NCBI GenBank assembly: GCA_014377445.1
Contig: JACMPP010000050.1
Span: forward strand, 1-64,000
Source: Oligoflexus sp.
GTDB taxonomy: Bacteria; Bdellovibrionota_B; Oligoflexia; Oligoflexales; Oligoflexaceae
DNA length: 64,000 nt
Reading direction: 5' to 3'
Part shown: positions 8,662-17,250 of the stretch, piece by piece
Numbering within the stretch: the first letter of the stretch is position 1
How the letters are laid out: each line of letters opens with the position of its first letter
Notes under the pieces: generated by a model
Databases searched by the model: none
Told to the model about the DNA's origin: nothing
What the model saw: only the letters and a program-made list of their open reading frames with translations
Program-made: the position numbers and the translations under genes

Positions 8662-9090
8662 ATGAAAACAAATATTTCGGAATACAAAACGGATCGCGAA
8701 ATCGCCTGGCGCAACCTCATGGTCATTGCGATCAACGAAGGTATCAAGGCGAAGATTCTCACGGCGAATGAAGATCAGGAAATCAACGGCCGGTCCGTGG
8801 AATTTGCCATAGCCGGTCTAGGCCAGACGATCGTAACCTTCGACAGCATTGAATACGGCGAAGTTTCGGTTGAAGTCGTCGTGGATCGAAAGGATAAAAC
8901 GGATACATCGTTTACAAAGTTCCCGACCGGTGCGGCGGCCAAGGCTCAAGGCTTTCTCAACCGCGAGTCGGAGTTTTATCTCCAGCCCACGCCGAACTTC
9001 TTTCAGTCCAAAAAACCGGTTCAGCAGAAGCTCTACGCGCTCAAAGTTGAGCCAAATGGTTACGAGGATATCGGTCGAAGATTTCTATAA
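8662..9090 (+). CDS. Hypothetical 142-residue protein
   Basis: I start at the ATG at 8662 because the residues upstream of it in the same frame look untranslated and the ATG has a modest GGA-containing site before it. The product begins MKTNISEYKTDREIAWRNLM and is soluble, of mixed alpha/beta character, with no signal peptide or membrane helix. The central part (VTFDSIEYGEVSVEVVVDRK) suggests a small beta sheet. No family recognised. It stands alone between the receptor and a GNAT gene on the other strand. Confidence 0.6.
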   Translation: MKTNISEYKTDREIAWRNLMVIAINEGIKAKILTANEDQEINGRSVEFAIAGLGQTIVTFDSIEYGEVSVEVVVDRKDKTDTSFTKFPTGAAAKAQGFLNRESEFYLQPTPNFFQSKKPVQQKLYALKVEPNGYEDIGRRFL

Positions 9091-9201
9091 GCCTCTTGGC
9101 GCTTTGCGGCTAATCTAAAGGCTCTTGTCATCGCGAATGGTAGAGAGGAGGTCTTTGACGGATTCTCGAAAGGTCTCACTCTCTTCGAACGTAGAGAGAA
9201 A

Positions 9202-9690
9202 TTAAGGCATCGATCGCAAAAAAAACGATTGGCAGCCGTGATGCCCGGTATTGCCCATCGAGTGATTGATGGCGCAGAAATCGAATTTTTCGTAAAGACG
9301 AATAGCGTCTTTCATTTCTGGCATCGTCTCCAGGTAGATCTGCCTATATCCAGCGGCTGCCACCATGGGGAGAAGCTGCCTCATCAGAGCTGACCCCAGG
9401 CCTAGGCCTCGTCCCTCTGTAAGTACATACATCTTTTTCAATTCAGCCGTATGTTCGTCGCCTCCCAGCAGTGGGCCGAAACCGGCGCCGCCGAGAATTT
9501 TACCGTCCACTTCCGCAACATAGTAGGCCGCCTTCGGAGCAATGTAGTGTTCGAAGAGCGCTTCGAGTTCGGCATCGACAAAAGCAAAACCTTCCCGGTT
9601 TAGGCCGAATTCGGTTAACACCTGCTTAATGATTCCGGCGACTATTTTGTTATCGGCCTGTTGGATAGGGCGTATTTGAATGTCTTGCAT
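9202..9690 (-). CDS. GNAT-family N-acetyltransferase
   Basis: A 162-residue GNAT acetyltransferase, transferring an acetyl group from acetyl-CoA to an amine. The acetyl-CoA site is visible as KKMYVLTEGRGLGLGSALM (motif A: Q/R-x-x-G-x-G/A). The C-terminal LETMPEM.DAI.LYEK.DF segment is typical of this superfamily. The ATG at 9690 follows AGGAG; a longer frame to 9810 has no such site. The substrate cannot be told from sequence. It is downstream of the histidine kinase on the same strand, with a gap of about 160 bases. Confidence 0.85.
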   Translation of the reverse strand: MQDIQIRPIQQADNKIVAGIIKQVLTEFGLNREGFAFVDAELEALFEHYIAPKAAYYVAEVDGKILGGAGFGPLLGGDEHTAELKKMYVLTEGRGLGLGSALMRQLLPMVAAAGYRQIYLETMPEMKDAIRLYEKFDFCAINHSMGNTGHHGCQSFFLRSMP

Positions 9691-9850
9691 GGAAACTCCT
9701 GTCTGAAAATAGCCGAATTGCCTAAGATAAACATGGATTGATCCGGAGACCAGGGAATTGTTTGATGGCGGCATGTCGACAGGGCGAGTAGAAATGATCA
9801 ATGACTGCAACGGAGACTCAGGCGGGGATTGCCTTCAGGATAGTTTTTGT

Positions 9851-12796
9851 TCATGTCTGGGTTAAAGCGTCCAGGCCCATCGCCTCGAGGCCGATGGGGT
9901 TTTTGGTGTATAGGACCCGTCTCTTGATGCTATCGAGCAAAAGCTTGCGATCGATGGGTTTTACCAAATGCTCGAGAAAACCGGCCCTAAGACTTTGTTC
10001 CCGATCAACTTTCATTGCATGAGCTGTGAGGGCCAGGACCGGTATCTGATAACCCGCTTTTTGTAAAGCTTTGAGGGCTCCAAACCCATCCATCTCCGGC
10101 ATCTGTATATCCATAAGCACCAAATCAAAGTCCTGGCTCAGGGCGGCTTCGACCGCTTCCTTGCCGTTACGTGCCGAGAAGACTTCCGCTCCGGCGCCCT
10201 GCAGAATACGACTGATGAGGAGTTGATTGTCAGGTCCATCATCGACGAGTAGGATTTTAAGTCCGGAGAGTTCCTTGTGCGACGGATTCTGTTTCACGCC
10301 AGGAAGCTTCTCAGCAGAGTCAAGTTCGTTGCCTTGAGAGCGCGATCCCGCATCCAGTGTGAAGCTAAAGGTGCTGCCTTTCCCAGGCGCTGACTCCTCG
10401 AGAATCAATTCTCCACCCAGCACCTGAGCCAAACGTTTGGATATGACGAGACCCAGTCCCGTTCCTCCAAACTGCCTTGTCATCGATGAGTCGGCCTGCA
10501 CGAAGGACTCGAAAATACGTTCTGCATGCTCGGACGCTATGCCGAGGCCGGTGTCGATCACCTGGATCTTGACTTGATGGCGATCCGCGTGCGGCCCTTC
10601 GACTGAGACGATGACGATTTCGATACGGCCGTGGGTTGTGAACTTCAGAGCATTGCCAACCAGGTTGATCAGGATTTGTTTGAGACGGGTTGGGTCGCTG
10701 ATGATGCGTTGAGGGACATTGTCGTCGAGGGTCAGATTCAGCTCCAGGCGTTTTTCCTGGGCCTGGTGACCGAGAAGCGAGAGGACTTCCTTGACCAAAT
10801 CCTTGATGTTAAATTCAAGATTTTCCATCTCAAGCTGCTCAGACTCGATTTTGGAGAGGTCGAGAATATCGTTGATGACCTTATTCAGCATGTTGCCGTT
10901 GCGCATGATGATCGAGATAAATTTATCACGCTCGGACGCTTCGATGTCAGGATCTTTGATGAGTTCCGCAAAACCAAGGATGGCGCCAAGAGGCGTTCGA
11001 ATCTCATGGCTCATGTTGGCGAGAAACAGGGATTTCGCTTTGTTCGCCCCTTCGGCTTCCAGGCGGGCAATCTTCTCTTTTTCATAGAACCGGATGCGCT
11101 CCAGGGTCTGCGCACATTGATCGGCGAAGGTGAGCATGAAGCGTCGGCTGTCGTTGTCAAAAGATTTTTCATGAGCAAACTGAAGGCTGATCACTCCAAC
11201 GGCGGCATCATCCAAAAGCATTGGAATCGCACAGATCGATCGTTTTTTACCACCATCACACGAAAGTTCGGGATAGGCGCCGTTCATTGTAGCGCGAGTC
11301 TCCAGAAAAATTGGTTTGGCAAGATAGCCGGCGTCGGCAAAAGGGTGTTTGGCATCCTGCGCAAGATAACAAAGTTCGCCAATCTCCTGATTGCTATATC
11401 CACTGGATCCGAACAGGCTTAAGCCTCCCTCTTTTCTTTGGTAGACAGCGCTCGCGGAGGCTCCGAGGACGGAAGTACCGAAGTCGATGACTAGATTAGC
11501 CAGAGCTTCGGTGGTCATGATTTTAGAAAGGTTAATTCCAAGTTCCCGAAGCTGGATGAATTTATTTTCCGCCTCTTTTTGAGCCGTGAAATCGACGACT
11601 GTCCCGCTCATTCGAAGGGGGCGTCCGTTATCGTCAAACACCACTTTGCCAAGGCCTCGCACCCACTTTGTCGTGCCGTTTACAATGATTCGATGCTGAG
11701 CAACATAGTCCTGGACCGAGTCAGGATTCAGAGCAGCCTGGACTTTTTCCATCGCGGACTCCGCATCCTCAGGATGAATACGACCGCGATATTCGTCCAT
11801 ATTGGGCTCAAAATCGAGTGGAAATCCATAGATAATTTTGACGAGATCGGACCAGAATAATTCTCCGGTTTGGATGTCCCATTCCCAAATTCCGACATTG
11901 CCCGCTTCGGACGCCATACGAAAACGTTCTTCGCTTCGGCGGAGATTTTCGCGGGATTGAACCTCGTGAGTCGTATTCTTTTGAGTCGCCCAGGCGCGGA
12001 CCAGGTGATTGTTTTCTACAACGCCGATCAAACTCTTGCTGAAATGGGCCGGGCGTCCCAGGCTATCGCGCTCGAAGGATTCGATATGAGAAATCTGATA
12101 ACCGTTATTGATAAAGTTCCTGAGGTAGGTTTGCGCCGCGACGCCTTGCGGTAAGAATTGCTCGAGCTTGAGTTCATTCAAAGCGGTGGCGGATTCGATG
12201 CTAAACATTCCGGCCATGACATTGTTGTATTCCGCGACGCGGGCTTCTTCCAGAATCTGCTGTATCTGAGTATCTATCGCAGCGCTGATCGGAATGGGCC
12301 TCGTGAGTTCGAAGCGAAAAAGCCCTTCGTTCTGACTTTCTGGGAGGAACTCGAAATTGCCCTGCTTGCGTCGCGCCTGCTCGAGACCCGGCTGACTCTC
12401 GGCGAGTCCCCAGACCGATGCGACGAGTCCTGATATTTTTCCATCCTGGCTACGCATGGGGGTATAAATACACTGGCCGAGACGTTGAATTCCGGTTTTG
12501 GAGGGAAGAACCATTTCGGTAGAAATGACTTGGCCGCTGAGACCTTTATCGAGGAAAGGTTTGAGACCGGTAAAAGCGGGAACTCCATGCACTTCAGCCA
12601 CGGACTTTCCGATCGTGTCTTCAATCGGCAATTCGAACCAAAGCGCGTAGGCCCTGTTCATAAAGCGATAGATATAATTTTTGTCGAGAACGTAGACCAT
12701 CTCAGACAGAGTGTTGAGTATGGCTTTGTATTCAAGGGCCTTCGCATCTTGTTCAGACCCGAGTTTAGGGGCCTTTGGTTCCGAATATTCCGTCAT
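9851..12796 (-). CDS. Hybrid sensor histidine kinase with PAS repeats, GAF and receiver domains
   Basis: A 981-residue soluble hybrid kinase. A PAS domain (about 20-140) is followed by a second PAS-like region and a third PAS with PAC (about 290-415, GIWEWDIQTGELFWSD). A GAF domain follows (about 430-585). The HisKA dimerisation segment has phospho-acceptor His597 in NMSHEIRTPLGAIL, and the HATPase_c domain (about 700-815) has the N box (NLVGNALKFT), DTGLGI and GGTGLGL motifs. A C-terminal receiver (846-965) has DD, phospho-acceptor Asp896 in LMDIQMPEMDG, and Lys in LVKP. There is no membrane segment, so it senses an internal signal. The PAS/GAF array suggests small ligand, redox or light input. 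No DNA-binding response regulator is adjacent. The start has only a weak ribosome site. Confidence 0.92.
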   Translation of the reverse strand: MTEYSEPKAPKLGSEQDAKALEYKAILNTLSEMVYVLDKNYIYRFMNRAYALWFELPIEDTIGKSVAEVHGVPAFTGLKPFLDKGLSGQVISTEMVLPSKTGIQRLGQCIYTPMRSQDGKISGLVASVWGLAESQPGLEQARRKQGNFEFLPESQNEGLFRFELTRPIPISAAIDTQIQQILEEARVAEYNNVMAGMFSIESATALNELKLEQFLPQGVAAQTYLRNFINNGYQISHIESFERDSLGRPAHFSKSLIGVVENNHLVRAWATQKNTTHEVQSRENLRRSEERFRMASEAGNVGIWEWDIQTGELFWSDLVKIIYGFPLDFEPNMDEYRGRIHPEDAESAMEKVQAALNPDSVQDYVAQHRIIVNGTTKWVRGLGKVVFDDNGRPLRMSGTVVDFTAQKEAENKFIQLRELGINLSKIMTTEALANLVIDFGTSVLGASASAVYQRKEGGLSLFGSSGYSNQEIGELCYLAQDAKHPFADAGYLAKPIFLETRATMNGAYPELSCDGGKKRSICAIPMLLDDAAVGVISLQFAHEKSFDNDSRRFMLTFADQCAQTLERIRFYEKEKIARLEAEGANKAKSLFLANMSHEIRTPLGAILGFAELIKDPDIEASERDKFISIIMRNGNMLNKVINDILDLSKIESEQLEMENLEFNIKDLVKEVLSLLGHQAQEKRLELNLTLDDNVPQRIISDPTRLKQILINLVGNALKFTTHGRIEIVIVSVEGPHADRHQVKIQVIDTGLGIASEHAERIFESFVQADSSMTRQFGGTGLGLVISKRLAQVLGGELILEESAPGKGSTFSFTLDAGSRSQGNELDSAEKLPGVKQNPSHKELSGLKILLVDDGPDNQLLISRILQGAGAEVFSARNGKEAVEAALSQDFDLVLMDIQMPEMDGFGALKALQKAGYQIPVLALTAHAMKVDREQSLRAGFLEHLVKPIDRKLLLDSIKRRVLYTKNPIGLEAMGLDALTQT

Positions 12797-13018
12797 ACGA
12801 TTGTCATCATTGGCGATCTCATCATGCGAGCTTGTTCATACTGCATCCAGTATGGTTTGCCTTATATTATGCGATCTAATTAAGAAATTCTCCATTTTTT
12901 TACCCAATTTCACCCATCCATTTTGACTTCGTCGGCAAACCTTCCTCTGATTTACCGTTTCCATTACCGATGCGCCTTGACTCATACTTTGCTCTAGGAT
13001 ATTCCCCGCATCAATCAG

Positions 13019-13780
13019 ATGAATCGATTCAGCTGCCTACCCGAACAAGACGGAACGGAATTTGGAATGAGAGACGCAAAGAAAAACAATTTTAAGATGA
13101 TTGTCAGAATCATTGCATTAATTGCCTTGGTTCTTTGCGTGACTTTGTATTTTCGATTTCTTGATTCATCATTGTTTGCCCCCGAATCTGTTGGCGCAAC
13201 CGGGCAAGATAATTTGTTCGAGCAACAAACCAGGCCAGCCCCCGAAGTTGTCAAAAGTATAGCCATTGACGATCCCCACTCAAATCCAGAATTGGACCGG
13301 CTGATTCAGGAACAAAGCAAGAAGTCGGTCGATGAGTCGACCAAGGTCGATCTGTCATTTGATGCCAATCCTTTGGTTCACAAGGCCCTCGTCTATATCG
13401 GCAACGATCAATGGAAAGATGCGGAACCTCTGCTTCTCAAGGCGCTCGATGAGGATCCTGATAATTTAACTGTTTTGAGTTCGCTGGTGACTGTTTACGA
13501 TGTCGGATTTGGCAATGCCGCGAAGGCCATCAGCTATATGGAGAAGATCCTGAGCCTTGACCCCGAATCGCGTGGGGCTCTGGTTCGTTACCGCTTCCTG
13601 AGCAGTAGTTATAGAAAACAAAGCCACGCAATCAAATTCCTTGCGGACTATTCAACAGCGGATCACTTTCTTATTCCTCTCACGATTGCGCAACTCTATC
13701 AGGATCAGAGGCAGTACGATAAGGCCCTTCCATTTTTCAGCAGGCTGGTCGTTTTTTGTTTACGTCCTTCAATTCAATGA
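13019..13780 (+). CDS. Membrane-anchored TPR protein, possibly truncated
   Basis: The product has one N-terminal hydrophobic helix (MIVRIIALIALVLCVTLYF, about residues 27-45) and then a polar linker. At least three tetratricopeptide-like units follow (HKALVYIGNDQWKDAEPLLL, KAISYMEKILSLDPES, AQLYQDQRQYDKALPFFSR). TPR repeats bind protein partners; the anchor puts them in the periplasm. The Met at 13067 (residue 17) is an equally possible start. The protein ends abruptly in mid-repeat (SRLVVFCLRPSIQ) just after a run of six T (13752-13757), which suggests a frameshift truncation of a longer TPR protein. No convincing continuation is found before the next gene. Confidence 0.7.
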   Translation: MNRFSCLPEQDGTEFGMRDAKKNNFKMIVRIIALIALVLCVTLYFRFLDSSLFAPESVGATGQDNLFEQQTRPAPEVVKSIAIDDPHSNPELDRLIQEQSKKSVDESTKVDLSFDANPLVHKALVYIGNDQWKDAEPLLLKALDEDPDNLTVLSSLVTVYDVGFGNAAKAISYMEKILSLDPESRGALVRYRFLSSSYRKQSHAIKFLADYSTADHFLIPLTIAQLYQDQRQYDKALPFFSRLVVFCLRPSIQ

Positions 13781-13893
13781 CTTGTATAAAGAAATATTGA
13801 TCAGTGCAGCCGGTGATTTTCATATATAAAGCCGATAACCAAGAGGCCGCCCGGGCTTCAGCAGCAACATGATCTATAATTTCCGAGGATTTC

Positions 13894-14865
13894 ATGAACA
13901 TTCGAGCTCTCTTCAGCTTCAGCATTGCCAGCCTTTTGGCTTTGGCTGCCGCTTCCACTTCCACTTCCACTCCAGCTTATTCCCAAGGCAAAATTCGAGT
14001 CGTCGTCAGTGTTGATTGGGAAGGGGACGACCTTATTGAGTCCAACCTCGTCTCGATTCGCGACTTTCGCCAAGACTATCCTACTATTCCGATGCAACAC
14101 TTTCTAAATGCCGCCTATTTCACAAAGGCTGGCGCCAATCCCTCTCAAACCAGCGCTTTAATGCATTCAGTTCTCCTCCCCATCGATGAAGAGGGACTCC
14201 ACATCCACGCCTGGCGAAGCCTCGTTCAGGCCTCAGGCGTAACGTTCCGAACGGGCCCTTCATTCGTTGCAGAAGCCGTGGATTTAAGAAATTGTCTTGC
14301 GGACTGCGGCAACGATGTGATGCTGACCGCTTATAGCGAAAGCGAGCTCCGGAAGATTATCAAATTCAGTCTCGACACTCTTGAAAAGCAAGGTTTTGAT
14401 CGAGCCCGTAGTTTCCGCGCCGGCGGTTGGATTGCGAATCGCAAAGTCCTGAGGGCTCTGGCCGCCGAGGGCATTACTCTGGATTCGTCAGCGACCTACT
14501 CGGAATATCTGAAGGAGCAGTGGGGCAATTACAATCTCTATCCTATCGTGGGTCGTCTCTGGCCCAGTATCCAGCCGACAAGCCAACCCTTTGTCGTCGC
14601 GCTTACGTCTGATACAAGCATTCTGGAACTGCCTAACAACGGAAACCTTGCTGATTACATGACAGGAGATCAGATGTTTAAGGCCTTCCTTAAGAACGTG
14701 GAGCTGCTGAAGGTTAATTCGGGAAGAGACGTTTACCTGTCGATTGGCTTCCATCAGGAAACGGCGGCGACTTACCTGCCTCACCTACGCTCAGGCATCG
14801 ATCAGATCCGTGCCTATGCAGAGCAGAATTTGATTCCAATCGAATTTGTCGTCGCTCCGCTCTAA
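13894..14865 (+). CDS. Exported polysaccharide-deacetylase-like protein
   Basis: A 323-residue protein with a signal peptide (about 1-31, ending AYSQG). A deacetylase-type beta/alpha barrel follows: VVVSVDWEGDD with the first-strand acidic residues, a HIHAWRS metal-site-like motif, SFRAGGWIANRKVLRALAAEGI as in motif 3 of NodB-like folds, and IGFHQET near the end. NodB-type enzymes remove acetyl groups from chitin, peptidoglycan or poly-GlcNAc. This one belongs to the divergent group that shares the fold, so the substrate is open. RBS GAGGA precedes the ATG. The signal peptide contains a short repeated TTCCAC tract coding for Ser-Thr repeats. A terminator follows at 14898. Confidence 0.78.
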   Translation: MNIRALFSFSIASLLALAAASTSTSTPAYSQGKIRVVVSVDWEGDDLIESNLVSIRDFRQDYPTIPMQHFLNAAYFTKAGANPSQTSALMHSVLLPIDEEGLHIHAWRSLVQASGVTFRTGPSFVAEAVDLRNCLADCGNDVMLTAYSESELRKIIKFSLDTLEKQGFDRARSFRAGGWIANRKVLRALAAEGITLDSSATYSEYLKEQWGNYNLYPIVGRLWPSIQPTSQPFVVALTSDTSILELPNNGNLADYMTGDQMFKAFLKNVELLKVNSGRDVYLSIGFHQETAATYLPHLRSGIDQIRAYAEQNLIPIEFVVAPL

Positions 14866-14897
14866 TCTTGATCAATAAAGTCTAAATTTTTGACGAT

Positions 14898-14936
14898 AAA
14901 AAAGGATGGAGGCATCAACTGCCGCCATCCTTTTTT
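14898..14936. terminator. Bidirectional rho-independent terminator
   Basis: AAAAAAGGATGG (14898-14909) pairs with CCATCCTTTTTT (14925-14936). The A and T runs on the two sides let it work on both strands. It serves the deacetylase-like gene on plus and the secreted protein gene ending at 14951 on minus. Confidence 0.85.
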
Positions 14937-14950
14937 GAGCTTCTATGTAA

Positions 14951-15775
14951 TCAATGAATCAAAACGCGCGTGCCGTTTAGATTGATGATGTAAGCCTGAG
15001 CAATGCCCGAAAGATCGATTGTCTGTGTTTTCGTGACAAGAGCTTCACAAGTATCGTCAGCACCTTGAGTATGAAGGATCGTAACTGCACATTCCGAAAT
15101 AATGGAATTCAAGATTTTAACGTCTTTGCATTCGCCCCATTTCAGATCAAAAGCATGGTCCTGGCAGCCGCCTGAATACTGAAGTTTAAGGTCCAGCTTT
15201 TTGTTTTTGTAACGGGCGCCCAGGACTTTACCTGTGAACGCAACATCCTTTGTACCAGGATTGATCATCGCAAAATCAGCCGCTTCGAAAGTATCAAGCT
15301 GCTGAACTTCTCCACCCTGGATGCGGTTGTAGTATTTCTTCTCAACGATGACGTCGAGAGCCGGCAAAGCCGCGAAAGTTGGGCAGCTGTTGCCACGGTT
15401 GTTGTTGATGATGATGGAAAGGAACATACCATCGACAGGACGGTCATCTTTTTGAACGCGAGTACGGATAATTCCGCAGTGGTCGACTTCAGTTGTCGCG
15501 CCTTCGAGAACGTACGAAATGGGTTCAGGCATAAGCTGGGCACACATCATGCCTTCAGCGCATGCTGGCATCTTGGGTTGAAGAGTCAGTTCGACCTGGC
15601 CTACGCGGCCGTCAAGATCCAGAGTCCCACCGGTGTAAGTCGTTGAATTCTTAGCTTGCAATTCCGCGTGAATCACAGCTTGGTAAACGGAGCCCGAAGC
15701 TTTTCCCTTCGCGGCAGCGAGGGTAGGCGAGGCTAAACAACTGAGGGTCAACAAACGAATAGCGATATGTTTCAT
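14951..15775 (-). CDS. Secreted hypothetical protein, Cys-containing
   Basis: A 274-residue protein with a clear Sec signal peptide (MKHIAIRLLTLSCLASPTLA, cleavage after about residue 20). The mature part is beta-rich with about nine cysteines (for example CAEGMMC, DHCG, GGCQDH, WGECKD, ADDTCEA), which suggests disulfides and periplasmic or surface location. The start is secure: AGGAG lies nine bases before the ATG. It faces the deacetylase gene and shares its terminator. No family recognised. Confidence 0.75.
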   Translation of the reverse strand: MKHIAIRLLTLSCLASPTLAAAKGKASGSVYQAVIHAELQAKNSTTYTGGTLDLDGRVGQVELTLQPKMPACAEGMMCAQLMPEPISYVLEGATTEVDHCGIIRTRVQKDDRPVDGMFLSIIINNNRGNSCPTFAALPALDVIVEKKYYNRIQGGEVQQLDTFEAADFAMINPGTKDVAFTGKVLGARYKNKKLDLKLQYSGGCQDHAFDLKWGECKDVKILNSIISECAVTILHTQGADDTCEALVTKTQTIDLSGIAQAYIINLNGTRVLIH

Positions 15776-15938
15776 AGTGCAATCTCCTTATGTACCGCTG
15801 TTCTAGCAATAGCATCCTAGACTTGCCAGAGTTGGCCAGCCAGTTCATTTCTCTTTATTGTTCGTTGTGATCGCTAAGATTTTCTAAGCTTATCAGGCTA
15901 TGCAGAAAAATCGCATCAAATCCCGTCACCGTATATAA

Positions 15939-15973
15939 GACGCTGAACCATTCTGGTGGATCGGGTCAGCGTC
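15939..15973. repeat. Imperfect hairpin in a gene-free stretch
   Basis: GACGCTGAACC (15939-15949) pairs with GGGTCAGCGTC (15963-15973) with one mismatch. There is no T tract, so it is not a standard terminator. It lies in the 276-base gap between the secreted protein gene and the S9 peptidase remnant. Nothing else was recognised there. Confidence 0.4.
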
Positions 15974-16051
15974 GGAATCACATTCTGCAAAACAAGAAAA
16001 TCCCTCTGCAAGCAAACGGAACAGCGGGATTCTCATGTTGACTCAGTAAGT

Positions 16052-16408
16052 TCAGGGTGCTGACACAGCAACCTTGTCTTTGCCGATATACTTATCAAAG
16101 AACTTAATCATCGCGTGTTAAGCCTCGATCTGGTTCGCAGGCTGCGTAAAGCCGTGACCTTGCGAAGGCTTCACCATCCACTGTTAGACCTTCTTGTTCT
16201 TGTCGAGGCCTTCGCGCATGCTCTTCGCATGAACGATAGGCACACGCACATCATCCTCACCGTGGATGATAAAGATCGGAGCCTTGATGCGATCGGCGTG
16301 GAGAGCAGGAGAGTACTCAGCCAGCTCTTTCATATCGTCGCCCAAAGTCTTCTTCAGGAATTTCTGTCCCGCGTTAACGCGGGACGCATCACCAAACTCA
16401 TGTTTCAC
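16052..16408 (-). pseudogene. C-terminal remnant of a prolyl-oligopeptidase-family (S9) peptidase
   Basis: Only the last quarter of an alpha/beta-hydrolase peptidase is left. The segment KAPIFIIHGEDDVRVPIVHA contains the catalytic Asp region, and KPSQGHGFTQPANQIEA contains the catalytic His. The frame has two in-frame TAA stops (16184-16186 and 16118-16120) before the natural TGA at 16052-16054. The stops fall where the family has Glu/Lys-like and Tyr-like positions. The nucleophile Ser domain and the beta-propeller are absent. Clearly dead. It abuts a strong hairpin and an aldehyde dehydrogenase remnant. Confidence 0.85.
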
Positions 16409-16411
16409 TTT

Positions 16412-16455
16412 CGAGAGACTCGCGAAGCATCTTTAACCACTTCGCGCGACTCTCG
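16412..16455. repeat. Strong 16-bp hairpin at the junction of two gene remnants
   Basis: CGAGAGACTCGCGAAG (16412-16427) pairs with CTTCGCGCGACTCTCG (16440-16455) with two mismatches around a 12-base loop. It sits immediately behind the stop of the aldehyde dehydrogenase remnant and in front of the peptidase remnant. It lacks a T tract. It may be a non-canonical terminator or an intergenic (REP/MITE-like) repeat at the deletion joint. Confidence 0.6.
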
Positions 16456-16457
16456 AC

Positions 16458-16838
16458 TTAGGGCGGATAGCGTATAACGAAGTCGGGCCAGGTGCCTTTG
16501 GCGAGAATGCCTTTCGCATGGGTGAAGCATTCAAAGCTGCGGCGGCCGTGGTAACTGCCCATGCCGCTGGCGCCCACGCCCCCGAAAGGCAGTTGGGGCA
16601 CTGGCATATGCATGACGTCGTCGTTGACGCAAACTCCACCGGACGAGGTTTCCGTCAGAACTTTTTCGACAATATGTTTGTCGCTGCTGAAGAGATAGAG
16701 GGCGAGCGGCTTCGGCCGACGATTTACAAAACGCACAGCTTCATCGACATCTTTTACGGTGAGGATAGGCAGTATCGGCCCAAAAATTTCTTCGCTCATG
16801 ACGGCAGAATCGGCTGCCACATAAGATTCTGCCAACAT
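16458..16838 (-). pseudogene. Aldehyde dehydrogenase, C-terminal fragment
   Basis: A 126-codon frame matches the last quarter of an NAD(P)-dependent aldehyde dehydrogenase: SEEIFGPILPIL, PLALYLFSSD, ETSSGGVCVNDDVMH, PFGGVGASGMGSYHG, then FECFTHAK. The pattern is nearest to the class-3/coniferyl-aldehyde type. The NAD-binding half and the catalytic Cys are missing, so it cannot be active. A ribosome-like site and ATG happen to stand before it, just behind the cupredoxin stop. It therefore looks like the scar of a deletion that fused the end of the ALDH gene to the cupredoxin operon. Confidence 0.82.
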
Positions 16839-16853
16839 GGAAATCTCTCCGTC

Positions 16854-17231
16854 CTAAGGTTTGGAAGTCACGATGATTACGGCGCTCATGGTGCGGCCAT
16901 GCATTTTGCAGTGATACGGAAATCGGCCGGCCTTGGCAAAGACCAAGGGTTGGCCCGAGGCTTTCGGCACGATCATGTTCGTGTCGAAGGACTTAGCCTC
17001 GTCGTCGGAAGTCGCGGAATGATCGGTGTAAGATACGTTTTTCCAGACCACGGACTGGCCTTCGGCAATCGTCACGGACTTTGGGAAAAAGCTGATGCTA
17101 CGCATCTCGACAATGGCCGCCTTAGATGCTTCAGGTCCAGCTGTCTGGGCCCTGAGAGCCATGGGGTTCACCAAGACTAGGGCGATGCTGGCCAGGACAG
17201 ATCGAAGACTCGTATTTTGTAGATTCAGCAT
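16854..17231 (-). CDS. Periplasmic cupredoxin (plastocyanin/amicyanin-like)
   Basis: A 125-residue blue-copper protein with a signal peptide (about 1-28, ending ALRAQ). The type 1 copper ligands are visible: His71 (SYTDHSATS), then Cys108, His111 and Met115 in PYHCKMHGRTM. It would carry single electrons in the periplasm. I use the ATG at 17231, which follows GAGGG; a TTG-started frame to 17246 is less likely. It follows the di-haem cytochrome gene with a 19-base gap, so the two are probably one transcript and the cupredoxin may feed or drain the cytochrome. Confidence 0.88.
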   Translation of the reverse strand: MLNLQNTSLRSVLASIALVLVNPMALRAQTAGPEASKAAIVEMRSISFFPKSVTIAEGQSVVWKNVSYTDHSATSDDEAKSFDTNMIVPKASGQPLVFAKAGRFPYHCKMHGRTMSAVIIVTSKP

Positions 17232-17250
17232 GAATGATGCCCTCAATATT

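Noticed and set aside
13931-13975. TTCCAC-type repeat as a phase-variation tract in the deacetylase signal peptide
   Set aside because: The unit is a six-base repeat coding Ser-Thr, so length changes would keep the frame and not switch the gene off.
16115-17180. Long plus-strand frames over the peptidase, aldehyde dehydrogenase and cupredoxin region
   Set aside because: They are antisense to clear minus-strand homologies and have no family features.
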